A DNA stretch of 64,000 nucleotides. Origin: Megachile rotundata. Taxonomy: Eukaryota > Arthropoda > Insecta > Hymenoptera > Megachilidae. The stretch is from assembly GCF_050947335.1 (NCBI RefSeq), contig NW_027473347.1, positions 1,054,001-1,118,000 of the forward strand. The letters are read 5' to 3'. The position numbers were made by a program, and so were the translations under genes. Positions 1 to 17,300 of the stretch are shown here, one piece after another; the stretch's first letter is position 1, and every line of letters starts with the position of its first letter. Below the pieces are notes generated by a model that saw only the letters and a program-made list of their open reading frames with translations, had not been told where the DNA came from and searched no databases.

Positions 1-602
1 TACTACCACAGTCATACAATTACAATCATACAATCACAATCTTACAATCACAAACATACAATCACATTCATACAATCACAATCATACAATCACAATCATG
101 CAATCACAATCATTCAATCACAATCATACAATCGCAATCAAACAAAAACAATCATACAATCATAATCATACAATCACCATCATACAATCACAATCATACA
201 ATCACAATAATACAGCCACAGTCATACAATCACAATCATACAATCACAATCGTACAATCACAATCATACAATCACAATCATACAATCACAGTCATACAAT
301 CACAATCATACAATCACAATCATACAAAAATAATCATACCATCACGATCATATAATCGCAATCATACAATTGCAATCATACAAGCATAATCCTGCAATCG
401 CAATCATGAAATAACAATCGTACTATCACAATCATACAATCACAAGCATACAATCACAATCATACAAACACAATCATACAATCACAATCATACAATCACA
501 ATCATACAGTCACAATCATATAATCACAATCATACAGACACAATCACACAATCGCAATCATACAATCACAATCATACAATCACAATCATACAATCACAAT
601 CA

Positions 603-658
603 TAGAATCACAATCGTACAATCACAATCGTACAATCACAATCGTACAATCACAATCG
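603..658. repeat. Run of four units ending in G (TACAATCACAATCG)
   Basis: Units at 603, 617, 631 and 645 all end in CG followed by T, starting with TAGAATC and ending before TACAATCACAACCA and TGCAATCAC. The same run occurs with different copy number elsewhere: three at 10,501 and 26,363, four at 31,753 and 53,387, two at 63,759, and three at most other zone II sites. A single substitution has therefore been amplified as a small sub-array of variable length. Confidence 0.85.
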
Positions 659-3600
659 TACAATCACAACCATGCAATCACAATCATACAATCGCAATCA
701 TACCATCACAATCATACAATCACAATCACACAATCACAATCATTCAATCACAATCATACAATCGCAATGATATAAATACAATCTCCCAAAAACATTGGTA
801 CAATCACAATCATACAATCACAATAATACAGTCACAATCGTACAATCACAATCATACAATCACAGTCATACTACCACAGTCATACAATTACAATCATACA
901 ATCACAATCTTACAGTCACAATCGTACAATCACAATCATACAATCACAATCATACAATCACAGTCATACAATTACAATCATGCAATCACAATCATACAAT
1001 CACAATCATACAATCACAATCATACAATCACAATCATACAATCACAATCATACAATCGCAATCATACAATCTCAATCATACAATCACAATCATACAATCA
1101 CAATCATACAATCACAATCAGACAAACACAATCATACAATCACAATCATACAATCACAATCATACAATCACAATCATACTGTCACAATCAGACAATCGCA
1201 ATCATGCAATAACAATGATGCTATCGCAATCATACAATCACACTCATAAAACCAGAATAATACAATCACAATCATACAATCACAATCATACAAAAACAAT
1301 CGTACCATCACGATCATACAATCGCCATCATACAATTACAATCTCAGAATCACAAACTCACAATCACAATAATACAATCACACCCATAAAATAGCAATCA
1401 TACATTTACAATCTCCCATAGACAATCATAAAATCACAATAATACAGTCACAATCATACAATCACAATCATTCAAATACAGTCATACAATCACAATCATA
1501 CCATCGCAATCATACAATCACAACCACACAATCACAATCATTCAATCACAGTCATACAATCGCAATCATACAATCGCAATGATATAAATACAATCTCCCA
1601 AAAACATTGATACAATCGCAATCATACAATCACAACCATACAATCACAATAATACAATCACAAACATACAATCACAATCATACAATCGCAATCATACCAT
1701 CACAATCATACAATCACAATCATACAAAAATAATCATACCATCACGATCATACAATCGCAATCATACAGTTACAATCTCAGAATCACAAACTCACAATCA
1801 CAATAATACAATCACACCCATAAAATAGCAATCATACATTTACAATCTCCCATAGACAATCATACAATCGCAATCATACAGTCGCAATCATACAATCACT
1901 ATCATACAATTACAATCATACAAGCATAATCCTGCAATCGGTATCATGCAATAACAATCGTACTATCACAATCATACAATCACAAGCATGCAATCACAAT
2001 CATACAAACACAATCATACAATCACAATCATACAATCACAATCATACAATCACAATCATACAATCACAATCATACAAACACAATCACACATTCACAATCA
2101 TTCAATCACAATCATACAATCGCAATGATATAAATACAATCTCCCAAAAACATTGATACAATCACAATCATACAATCACAATAATACAGTCACAATCGTA
2201 CAATCACAATCATACAATCACAGTCATACTACCACAGTCATACAATTACAATCATACAATCACAATCTTACAGTCACAATCGTACAATCACAATCATACA
2301 ATCACAATCATACAATTACAATCATACAATCACAATCATACAATCACAATCATACAATCACAATCATACAATCACAATCATAGAATCACAATCATACAAT
2401 CACAATCATACAATCACAATCATACAATCACAATCATACAATCACAATCATACAATCACAATCATACAATCACAATCATACAATCACAATCATACAATCA
2501 CAATCATACAATGACAATCATACAATCACCATCATACAAACACAATCCTGCAATCGCAATCATGGAATAACAATCATGCTGTCGCAATCATAGAATCACA
2601 CTCATACAATCAGAATCATACAATCACAATCATACAATCACAGTCATACAATTACAATCATGCAATCACAATCATACAATCACAATCATACAATCACAAT
2701 CATACAATCACAATCATACAATCACAATCATACAATCACAATCATACAATCACAATCATACAATCGCAATCATACAATCACAATCATACAATCACAGTCA
2801 TACAAACACAATCATACAACCACAATCATACAATCACAATCATACATTCACAATCATACAATCACAATCATACAATCACAATCATACAATCACAATCATA
2901 CAATCACAATCATACAATCACAATCATACAATCACAATCATACATTCACAACAATACAATCACCATCATACAACCGCAATCATACAGTCGCAATCATACA
3001 ATCACTATCATAAAATCACAGTCATACTACCACAGTCATACAATTACAATCATACAATCACAATCTTACAATCACAAACATACAATCACATTCATACAAT
3101 CACAATCATACAATCACAATCATGCAATCACAATCATTCAATCACAATCATACAATCGCAATCAAACAAAAACAATCATACAATCACAATAATACAGCCA
3201 CAGTCATACAATCACAATCATACAATCACAATTATACAATCACGATCATACATTCACAACAATACAATCACAATCATACAATCGCAATCATACAGTCGCA
3301 ATCATACTATCACTATCATACAATCACAGTCATACTACCACAGTCATACAATTACAATCATACAATCACAATCTTACAATCACAAACATACAATCACATT
3401 CATACAATCACAATTATACAATCACAATCATGCAATCACAATCATTCAATCACAATCATACAATCGCAATCAAACAAAAACAATCATACAATCATAATCA
3501 TACAATCACCATCATACAATCACAATCATACAATCACAATAATACAGCCACAGTCATACAATCACAATCATACAATCACAATTATACAATCACGATCATA

Positions 3601-5626
3601 CAATCGCAATCATACAATCACAACCATACAATCACAATAATACAATCACAAACATACAATCACAATCATACAATCGCAATCATACCATCACAATCATACA
3701 ATCACAATCCTACAAAAATAATCATACCATCACGATCATACAATCGCAATCATACAGTTACAATCTCAGAATCACAAACTCACAATCGCAATAATACAAT
3801 CACACCCATAAAATAGCAATCATACATTTACAATCTCCCATAGACAATCATACAATCGCAACCATACAGTCGCAATCATACAATCACTATCATACAATTA
3901 CAATCATACAAGCATAATCCTGCAATCGCTATCATGCAATTACAATCGTACTATCACAATCATACAATCACAAGCATACAATCACAATCATACAAACACA
4001 ATCATACAATCACAATCATACAATCACAATCATACAATCACAATCATACAATCACAATCATACAAACACAATCACACAATCACAATCATTCAATCACAAT
4101 CATACAATCGCAATGATATAAATACAATCTCCCAAAAACATTGATACAATCACAATCATACAATCACAATAATACAGTCACAATCGTACAATCACAATCA
4201 TACAATCACAGTCATACTACCACAGTCATACAATTACAATCATACAATCACAATCTTACAGTCACAATCGTACAATCACAATCATACAATCACAATCATA
4301 CAATCACAATCATACAATTACAATCATACAATCACAATCATACAATCACAATCATACAATCACAATCATACAATCACAATCATACAATCACAATCATACA
4401 TTCACAACAATACAATCACCATCATACAACCGCAATCATACAGTCGCAATCATACAATCACTATCATAAAATCACAGTCATACTACCACAGTCATACAAT
4501 TACAATCATACAATCACAATCTTACAATCACAAACATACAATCACATTCATACAATCACAATCATACAATCACAATCACGCAATCACAATCATTCAATCA
4601 CAATCATACAATCGCAATCAAACAAAAACAATCATACAATCACAATAATACAGCCACAGTCATACAATCACAATCATACAATCACAATTATACAATCACG
4701 ATCATACATTCACAACAATACAATCACAATCATACAATCGCAATCATACAGTCGCAATCATACAATCACTATCATACAATCACAGTCATACTACCACAGT
4801 CATACAATTACAATCATACAATCACAATCTTACAATCACAAACATACAATCACATTCATACAATCACAATTATACAATCACAATCATGCAATCACAATCA
4901 TTCAATCACAATCATACAATCGCAATCAAACAAAAACAATCATACAATCATAATCATACAATCACCATCATACAATCACAATCGTACAATCACAATAATA
5001 CAGCCACAATCATACAATCACAATCATACAATCACAATTATACAATCACGATCATACAATCGCAATCATACAATCACAACCATACAATCATAATCATACA
5101 ATCACCATCATACAATCACAATCATACAATCACAATCATACAATCACAATCATACTGTCACAATCCTACAATCGCAATCATGCAATAACAATCATGCTAT
5201 CGCAATCATACAATCACACTCATAAAACCAGAATAATACAATCACAATCATACAACCACAATCATACAAAAACAATCATACAATCACAATCATACAATCA
5301 CAATCATACAATCACAATCATGCAATCGTAATCATACAATCATAATCATACAATCACAATCATACAATCACAATCATACAATCACAATCATACAATCGCA
5401 ATCATACAATCACAATCATACAATCACAATCATACAAAAATAATCATACCATCACGATCATACAATCGCAATCATACAGTTACAATCTCAGAATCACAAA
5501 CTCACAATCACAATAATACAATCACAACCATAAAATAGCAATAATACATTTACAATCTCCCATAGACAATCATACAATCGCAATCGTACAGTCGCAATCA
5601 TACAATCACAATCATACAATGACAAT

Positions 5627-6535
5627 CATACAATCACCATCATACAAACACAATCCTGCAACCGCAATCATGGAATAACAATCATGCTATCGCAATCATA
5701 GAATCACACTCATACAATCAGAATCATACAATCACAATCATACAATTACAATCATACAATCACAATCATACAATCACAATCATACAATCACAATTATACA
5801 ATAACAATCATACATTCACAACAATACAATCACCATCATACAACCGCAATCATACAATCACTATCATAAAATCACAGTCATACTACCACAGTCATACAAT
5901 TACAATCATACAATCACAATCTTACAATCACAAACATACAATCACATTCATACAATCACAATCATACAATCACAATCATGCAATCACAATCATTCAATCA
6001 CAATCATACAATCGCAATCAAACAAAAACAATCATACAATCACAATAATACAGCCACAGTCATACAATCACAATCATACAATCACAATTATACAATCACG
6101 ATCATACATTCACAACAATACAATCACAATCATACAATCGCAATCATACAGTCGCAATCATACAATCACTATCATACAATCACAGTCATACTACCACAGT
6201 CATACAATTACAATCATACAATCACAATCTTACAATCACAAACATACAATCACATTCATACAATCACAATTATACAATCACAATCATGCAATCACAATCA
6301 TTCAATCACAATCATACAATCGCAATCAAACAAAAACAATCATACAATCATAATCATACAATCACCATCATACAATCACAATCGTACAATCACAATAATA
6401 CAGCCACAGTCATACAATCACAATCATACAATCACAATTATACAATCACGATCATACAATCGCAATCATGCAATCACAACCATACAATCATAATCATACA
6501 ATCACCATCATACAATCACAATCATACAATCACAA
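5627..6535. repeat. Segmental duplication 1, copy A (1,092-bp offset)
   Basis: This block, beginning just before the TGCAACCGCAATCA and TGGAATAAC cassette, recurs at an offset of 1,092 bp (78 units) as about 6,719-7,627. It contains two AACAAAAACAATCA cassettes and two TACTACCACAGTCA cassettes in the same order as copy B. Visible differences are single bases, for example TGCAATCACAACCA here near 6,469 against TACAATCACAACCA in copy B. Ends are approximate because they lie in consensus-like units. Confidence 0.85.
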
Positions 6536-6718
6536 TCATACAATCACAATCATACTGTCACAATCCTACAATCGCAATCATGCAATAACAATCATGCTAT
6601 CGCAATCATACAATCACACTCATAAAACCAGAATAATACAATCACAATCATACAACCACAATCATACAAAAACAATCATACAATCACAATCATACAATCA
6701 CAATCATACAATCACAAT

Positions 6719-7627
6719 CATACAATCACCATCATACAAACACAATCCTGCAACCGCAATCATGGAATAACAATCATGCTATCGCAATCATAGAATCACA
6801 CTCATACAATCAGAATCATACAATCACAATCATACAATTACAATCATACAATCACAATCATACAATCACAATCATACAATCACAATCATACAATAACAAT
6901 CATACATTCACAACAATACAATCACCATCATACAACCGCAATCATACAATCACTATCATAAAATCACAGTCATACTACCACAGTCATACAATTACAATCA
7001 TACAATCACAATCTTACAATCACAAACATACAATCACATTCATACAATCACAATCATACAATCACAATCATGCAATCACAATCATTCAATCACAATCATA
7101 CAATCGCAATCAAACAAAAACAATCATACAATCACAATAATACAGCCACAGTCATACAATCACAATCATACAATCACAATTATACAATCACGATCATACA
7201 TTCACAACAATACAATCACAATCATACAATCGCAATCATACAGTCGCAATCATACAATCACTATCATACAATCACAGTCATACTACCACAGTCATACAAT
7301 TACAATCATACAATCACAATCTTACAATCACAAACATACAATCACATTCATACAATCACAATTATACAATCACAATCATGCAATCACAATCATTCAATCA
7401 CAATCATACAATCGCAATCAAACAAAAACAATCATACAATCATAATCATACAATCACCATCATACAATCACAATCGTACAATCACAATAATACAGCCACA
7501 GTCATACAATCACAATCATACAATCACAATTATACAATCACGATCATACAATCGCAATCATACAATCACAACCATACAATCATAATCATACAATCACCAT
7601 CATACAATCACAATCATACAATCACAA
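6719..7627. repeat. Segmental duplication 1, copy B
   Basis: Matches about 5,627-6,535 shifted by 1,092 bp; for example CAATCCTGCAACC lies at 5,651 and 6,743. Divergence begins after about 7,627, where the sequence enters a GATATAAAT cassette instead of the TACTGTCAC cassette that follows copy A. The two copies are almost adjacent, so this is a direct tandem duplication. Confidence 0.85.
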
Positions 7628-7630
7628 TCA

Positions 7631-10600
7631 TTCAATCACAATCATACAATCGCAATGATATAAATACAATCTCCCAAAAACATTGATACAATCACAATCA
7701 TACAATCACAATAATACAGTCACAATCGTACAATCACAATCATACAATCACAGTCATACTACCACAGTCATACAATTACAATCATACAATCACAATCTTA
7801 CAGTCACAATCGTACAATCACAATCATACAATCACAATCATACAATCACAATCATACAATTACAATCATACAATCACAATCATACAATCACAATCATACA
7901 ATCACAATCATACAATCACAATCATACAATCACAATCATACAATCACAATCATACAATCACAATCATACAATCACAATCATACAATCACAATCATACAAT
8001 GACAATCATACAATCACCATCATACAAACACAATCCTGCAATCGCAATCATGGAATAACAATCATGCTGTCGCAATCATAGAATCACACTCATACAATCA
8101 GAATCATACAATCACAATCATACAATTACAGTCATACAATTACAATCATGCAATCACAATCATACAATCACAATCATACAATCACAATCATACAATCACA
8201 ATCATACAATCACAATCATACAATCACAATCATACAATCACAATCATACAATCGCAATCATACAATCACAATCATACAATCACAGTCATACAAACACAAT
8301 CATACAATCACAATCATACAATCACAATCATACATTCACAATCATACAATCACAATCATACAATCACAATCATACAATCACAATAATACAATCACAATCA
8401 TACAATCACAATCATACAATCACAATCATACAATCACAATCATACATTCACAACAATACAATCACAATCATACAATCGCAATCATACAGTCGCAATCATA
8501 CAATCACTATCATACAATCACAGTCATACTACCACAGTCATACAATTACAATCATACAATCACAATCTTACAATCACAAACATACAATCACATTCATACA
8601 ATCACAATTATACAATCACAATCATGCAATGACAATCATTCAATCACAATCATACAATCGCAATCAAACAAAAACAATCATACAATCATAATCATACAAT
8701 CACCATCATACAATCACAATCGTACAATCACAATAATACAGCCACAGTCATACAATCACAATCATACAATCACAATTATACAATCACGATCATACAATCG
8801 CAATCATACAATCACAACCATACAATCACAATAATACAATCACAAACATACAATCACAATCATACAATCGCAATCATACCATCACAATCATACAATCACA
8901 ATCATACAAAAATAATCATACCATCACGATCATACAATCGCAATCATACAGTTACAATCTCAGAATCACAAACTCACAATCACAATAATACAATCACACC
9001 CATAAAATAGCAATCATACATTTACAATCTCCCATAGACAATCATACAGTCGCAATCATACAGTCGCAATCATACAATCACTATCATACAATTACAATCA
9101 TACAAGCATAATCCTGCAATCGCTATCATGCAATTACAATCGTACTATCACAATCATACAATCACAAGCATACAATCACAATCATACAAACACAATCATA
9201 CAATCACAATCATACAATCACAATCATACAATCACAATCATACAATCACAATCATACAAACACAATCACACAATCACAATCATTCAATCACAATCATACA
9301 ATCGCAATGATATAAATACAATCTCCCAAAAGCATTGATACAATCACAATCATACAATCACAATAATACAATCACAATCGTACAATCACAATCATACAAT
9401 CACAGTCATACTACCACAGTCATACAATTACAATCATACAATCACAATCTTACAGTCACAATCGTACAATCACAATCATACAATCACAATCATACAATCA
9501 CAATCATACAATTACAATCATACAATCACAATCATACAATCACAATCATACAATCACAATCATACAATCACAATCATACAATCACAATCATACAATCACA
9601 ATCATACAATCACAGTCATACAATTACAATCATGCAATCACAATCATACAATCACAATCATACAATCACAATCATACAATCACAATCATACAATCACAAT
9701 CATACAATCACAATCATACAATCACAATCATACAATCACAATCATACAATCACAATCATACAATCACAATCATACAATCACAATCAGACAAACACAATCA
9801 TACAATCACAATCATACAATCACAATCATACAATCACAATCATAAAATCACAATAATACTGTCACAATCCTACAATCGCAATCATGCAATAACAATCATG
9901 CTATCGCAATCATAAAATCACACTCATAAAACCAGAATAATACAATCACAATCATACAACCACAATCATACAAAAACAATCATACAATCACAATCATACA
10001 ATCACAATCATACAATCACAATCATGCAATCGTAATCATACAATCATAATCATACAATCACAATCATACAATCACAATCATACAATCACAATCATACAAT
10101 CACAATCATACAATCACAATCATACAAAAATAATCATACCATCACGATCATACAATCGCAATCATACAGTTACAATCTCAGAATCACAAACTCACAATCA
10201 CAATAATACAATCACACCCATAAAATAGCAATCATACATTTACAATCTCCCATAGACAATCATACAATCGCAATCATACAGTCGCAGTCATACAATCACT
10301 ATCATACAATTACAATCATACAAGCATAATCCTGCAATCGCTATCATGCAATAACAATCGTACTATCACAATCATACAATCACAAGCATGCAATCACAAT
10401 CATACAAACACAATCATACAATCACAATCATACAATCACAATCATACAATCACAATCATACAATCACAATCATACAATCACAATCATACAATCACAATCA
10501 TAGAATCACAATCGTACAATCACAATCGTACAATCACAATCGTACAATCACAACCATGCAATCACAATCATACAATCGCAATCATACCATCACAATCATA

Positions 10601-13600
10601 CAATCACAATCACACAATCACAATCATACAATCTCAATCATACAATCACAATCATACAATCACAATCATACAATCACAATCAGACAAACACAATCATACA
10701 ATCACAATCATACAATCACAATCATACAATCACAATCATACTGTCACAATCAGACAATCGCAATCATGCAATAACAATCATGCTATCGCAATCATACAAT
10801 CACACTCATAAAACCAGAATAATACAATCACAATCATACAATCACAATCATACAAAAACAATCATACCATCACGATCATACAATCGCCATCATACAATTA
10901 CAATCTCAGAATCACAAACTCACAATCACAATAATACAATCACACCCATAAAATAGCAATCATACATTTACAATCTCCCATAGACAATCATACAATCGCA
11001 ATCATACAGTCGCAATCATACAATCACTATCATACAATTACAATCATACAAGCATAATCCTGCAATCGCTATCATGCAATAACAATCGTACTATCACAAT
11101 CATACAATCACAAGCATGCAATCACAATCATACAAACACAATCATACAATCACAATCATACAATCACAATCATACAATCACAATCATACAATCACAATCA
11201 TACAAACACAATCACACAATCACAATCATTCAATCACAATCATACAATCGCAATGATATAAATACAATCTGCCAAAAACATTGATACAATCACAATCATA
11301 CAATCACAATAATACAGTCACAATCGTACAATCACAATCATACAATCACAGTCATACTACCACAGTCATACAATTACAATCATACAATCACAATCTTACA
11401 GTCACAATCGTACAATCACAATCATACAATCACAATCATACAATCACAATCATACAATTACAATCATACAATCACAATCATACAATCACAATCATACAAT
11501 CACAATCATACAATCACAATCATACAATCACAATCATACAATCACAATCATACAATCACAATCATACAATCACAATCATACAATCACAATCATACAATGA
11601 CAATCATACAATCACCATCATACAAACACAATCCTGCAATCGCTATCATGGAATAACAATCATGCTGTCGCAATCATAGAATCACACTCATACAATCAGA
11701 ATCATACAATCACAATCATACAATCACAGTCATACAATTACAATCATGCAGTCACAATCATACAATCACAATCATACAATCACAATCATACAATCACAAT
11801 CATACAATCACAATCATACAATCACAATCATACAATCGCAATCATACAATCGCAATCATACAATCACAATCATACAATCACAGTCATACAAACACAATCA
11901 TACAATCACAATCATACAATCACAATCATACATTCACAATCATACAATCACAATCATACAATCACAATCATATAATCACAATAATACAATCACAATCATA
12001 CAATCACAATCATACAATCACAATCATACAATCACAATCATACATTCACAACAATACAATCACCATCATACAACCGCAATCATACAGTCGCAATCATACA
12101 ATCACTATCATAAAATCACAGTCATACTACCACAGTCATACAATTACAATCATACAATCACAATCTTACAGTCACAATCGTACAATCACAATCATACAAT
12201 CACAATCATACAATCACAATCGTACAATTACAATCACACAATCACAATCATATAATCACAACCATACAATCACAATAATACAATCACAAACATACAATCA
12301 CAATCATACAATCGCAATCATACCATCACAATCATACAATCACAATCATACAAAAATAATCATACCATCACGATCATACAATCGCAATCATACAGTTACA
12401 ATCTCAGAATCACAAACTCACAATCACAATAATACAATCACACCCATAAAATAGCAATCATACATTTACAATCTCCCATAGACAATCATACAATCGCAAT
12501 CATACAGTCGCAATCATACAATCACTATCATACAATTACAATCATACAAGCATAATCCTGCAATCGCTATCATGCAATTACAATCGTACTATCACAATCA
12601 TACAATCACAAGCATACAATCACAATCATACAAACACAATCATACAATCACAATCATACAATCACAATCATACAATCACAATCATACAAACACAATCACA
12701 CAATCACAATCATTCAATCACAATCATACAATCACAATCATACAATCACAATCATACAGTCACAATCATACAATCACAATCATACAATCACAATCATACA
12801 ATCACAATCATACAATCACAATCATACAATCACAATCAGACAAACACAATCATACAATCACAATCATACAATCACAATCATACAATCACAATCATACTGT
12901 CACAATCCTACAATCGCAATCATGCAATAACAATCATGCTATCGCAATCATACAATCACACTCATAAAACCAGAATAATACAATCACAATCATACAACCA
13001 CAATCATACAAAAACAATCATACAATCACAATCATACAATCACAATCATACAATCACAATCATGCAATCGTAATCATACAATCATAATCATACAATCACA
13101 ATCATACAATCACAATCATACAATCACAATCATACAATCACAATCATACAATCACAATCATACAATCACAATCATACAAAAATAATCATACCATCACGAT
13201 CATACAATCGCAATCATACAGTTACAATCTCAGAATCCCAAACTCACAATCACAATAATACAATCACACCCATAAAATAGCAATCATACATTTACAATCT
13301 CCCATAGACAATCATACAATCGCAATCATACAGTCGCAATCATACAATCACTATCGTACAATTACAATCATACAAGCATAATCCTGCAATCGGTATCATG
13401 CAATAACAATCGTACTATCACAATCATACAATCACAAGCATACAATCACAATCATACAAACACAATCATACAATCACAATCATACAATCACAATCATACA
13501 ATCACAATCATTCAATCACAATCATACAGACACAATCACACAATCACAATCATACAATCACAATCACACAATCACAATCATTCAATCACAATCATACAAT

Positions 13601-13815
13601 CGCAATGATATAAATACAATCTCCCAGAAACATTGATACAATCACAATCATACAATCACAATAATACAGTCACAATCGTACAATCACAATCATACAATCA
13701 CAGTCATACTACCACAGTCATACAATTACAATCATACAATCACAATCTTACAGTCACAATCGTACAATCACAATCATACAATCACAATCATACAATCACA
13801 ATCGTACAATTACAA
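7631..13815. repeat. Segmental duplication 2, copy A (6.7-7.2 kb offset)
   Basis: Cassettes in this block recur downstream in the same order: CCCATAAAATAGC units at 9,003, 10,221, 10,949, 12,447 and 13,273 correspond to 15,681, 17,389, 18,117, 19,475 and 20,329, giving offsets 6678, 7168, 7168, 7028 and 7056 bp, all multiples of 14. Steps in the offset mark an insertion of about 490 bp in copy B near 16.1-16.6 kb and the loss in copy B of the GATATAAAT plus TACTACC cassette found at 11,257 here. The end near 13,815 is where copy A switches to CACAATCACAATCA and copy B continues into a long consensus run. Confidence 0.82.
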
Positions 13816-14308
13816 TCACACAATCACAATCATACAATCACAACCATACAATCACAATAATACAATCACAAACATACAATCACAATCATACAATCGCAAT
13901 CATACCATCACAATCATACAATCACAATCATACAAAAATAATCATACCATCACGATCATACAATCGCAATCATACAGTTACAATCTCAGAATCACAAACT
14001 CACAATCACAATAATACAATCACACCCATAAAATAGCAATCATACATTTACAATCTCCCATAGACAATCATACAATCGCAATCATACAGTCGCAATCATA
14101 CAATCACTATCATACAATTACAATCATACAAGCATAATCCTGCAATCATTATCATGCAATAACAATCGTACTATCACAATCATACAATCACAAGCATGCA
14201 ATCACAATCATACAAACGCAATCATACAATCACAATCATACAATCACAATCATACAATCACAATCATACAATCACAATCATACAAACACAATCACACAAT
14301 CACAATCA

Positions 14309-17300
14309 TTCAATCACAATCATACAATCGCAATGATATAAATACAATCTCCCAAAAACATTGATACAATCACAATCATACAATCACAATAATACAGTCA
14401 CAATCGTACAATCACAATCATACAATCACAGTCATACTACCACAGTCATACAATTACAATCATACAATCACGATCTTACAGTCACAATCGTACAATCACA
14501 ATCATACAATCACAATCATACAATCACAATCATACAATTACAATCATACAATCACAATCATACAATCACAATCATACAATCACAATCATACAATCACAAT
14601 CATACAATCACAATCATACAATCACAATCATACAATCACAATCATACAATCACAATCATACAATCACAATCATACAATCACAATCATACAATCACAATCA
14701 TACAATCACCATCATACAAACACAATCCTGCAATCGCAATCATGGAATAACAATCATGCTGTCGCAATCATAGAATCACACTCATACAATCAGAATCATA
14801 CAATCACAATCATACAATCACAGTCATACAATTACAATCATGCAATCACAATCATACAATCACAATCATACAATCACAATCATACAATCACAATCATACA
14901 ATCACAATCATACAATCACAATCATACAATCACAATCATACAATCGCAATCATACAATCACAATCATACAATCACAGTCATACAAACACAATCATACAAT
15001 CACAATCATACAATCACAATCATACATTCACAATCATACAATCACAATCATACAATCACAATCATACAATCACAATAATACAATCACAATCATACAATCA
15101 CAATCATACAATCACAATCATACATTCACAACAATACAATCACAATCATACAATCGCAATCATACAGTCGCAATCATACAATCACTATCATACAATCACA
15201 GTCATACTACCACAGTCATACAATTACAATCATACAATCACAATCTTACAATGACAAACATACAATCACATTCATACAATCACAATTATACAATCACAAT
15301 CATGCAATGACAATCATTCAATCACAATCATACAATCGCAATCAAACAAAAACAATCATACAATCATAATCATACAATCACCATCATACAATCACAATCG
15401 TACAATCACAATAATACAGCCACAGTCATACAATCACAATCATACAATCACAATTATACAATCACGATCATACAATCGCAATCATACAATCACAACCATA
15501 CAATCACAATAATACAATCACAAACATACAATCACAATCATACAATCGCAATCATACCATCACAATCATACAATCACAATCATACAAAAATAATCATTCC
15601 ATCACGATCATACAATCGCAATCATACAGTTACAATCTCAGAATCACAAACTCACAATCACAATAATACAATCACACCCATAAAATAGCAATCATACATT
15701 TACAATCCCCCATAGACAATCATACAATCGCAATCATACAGTCGCAATCATACAATCACTATCATACAATTACAATCATACAAGCATAATCCTGCAATCG
15801 CTATCATGCAATTACAATCGTACTATCACAATCATACAATCACAAGCATACAATCACAATCATACAAACACAATCATACAATCACAATCATACAATCACA
15901 ATCATACAATCACAATCATACAATCACAATCATACAAACACAATCACACAATCACAATCATTCAATCACAATCATACAATCGCAATGATATAAATACAAT
16001 CTCCCAAAAGCATTGATACAATCACAATCATACAATCACAATAATACAATCACAATCGTACAATCACAATCATACAATCACAGTCATACTACCACAGTCA
16101 TACAATTACAATCATACAATCACAATCATACAATCACAATCATACAATCACAATCATACAATCACAATCATACAATCACAATCATACAATCGCAATCATA
16201 CAATCGCAATCATACAATCACAATCATACAATCACAGTCATACAAACACAATCATACAATCACAATCATACAATCACAATCATACATTCACAATCATACA
16301 ATCACAATCATACAATCACAATCATATAATCACAATAATACAATCACAATCATACAATCACAATCATACAATCACAATCGTACAATCACAATCATACATT
16401 CACAACAATACAATCACCATCATACAACCGCAATCATACAGTCGCAATCATACAATCACTATCATAAAATCACAGTCATACTACCACAGTCATACAATTA
16501 CAATCATACAATCACAATCTTACAATCACAAACATACAATCACATTCATACAATCACAATCATACAATCACAATCATGCAATCACAATCATTCAATCACA
16601 ATCATACAATCGCAATCAAACAAAAACAATCATACAATCACAATAATACAGCCACAGTCATACAATCACAATCATACAATCACAATTATACAATCACAAT
16701 CATTCAATCACAATCATACAATCGCAATCAAACAAAAACAATCATACAATCATAATCATACAATCACCATCATACAATCACAATCGTACAATCACAATAA
16801 TACAGCCACAGTCATACAATCACAATCATACAATCCCAATTATACAATCACGATCATACAATCGCAATCATACAATCACAACCATACAATCACAATAATA
16901 CAATCACAATCATACAATCACAATCATACAATCACAATCATACAATCACAATCATACAATCACAATCAGACAAACACAATCATACAATCACAATCATACA
17001 ATCACAATCATAAAATCACAATAATACTGTCACAATCCTACAATCGCAATCATGCAATAACAATCATGCTATCGCAATCATAAAATCACACTCATAAAAC
17101 CAGAATAATACAATCACAATCATACAACCACAATCATACAAAAACAATCATACAATCACAATCATACAATCACAATCATACAATCACAATCATGCAATCG
17201 TAATCATACAATCATAATCATACAATCACAATCATACAATCACAATCATACAATCACAATCATACAATCACAATCATACAATCACAATCATACAAAAATA

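Noticed and set aside
771..784. TATAAATA as a TATA box with TTG or ATG starts downstream
   Set aside because: It is one unit of a cassette found 37 times within the satellite, with no gene after any copy.
4141..5188. Overlapping open frames in different frames that encode the same motif
   Set aside because: Overlap of two frames with one peptide is the expected result of a 14-bp unit and argues against real coding sequence.
16013..17083. Longest forward open frame, 356 codons, with a 14-residue repeat
   Set aside because: It begins at TTG in the recurrent CATTGATAC join, ends at a chance TAA, and the same peptide repeat is found in all three forward frames across the window. The unit simply has no forward stop codon. 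No promoter, splice, signal or domain sequence is visible.
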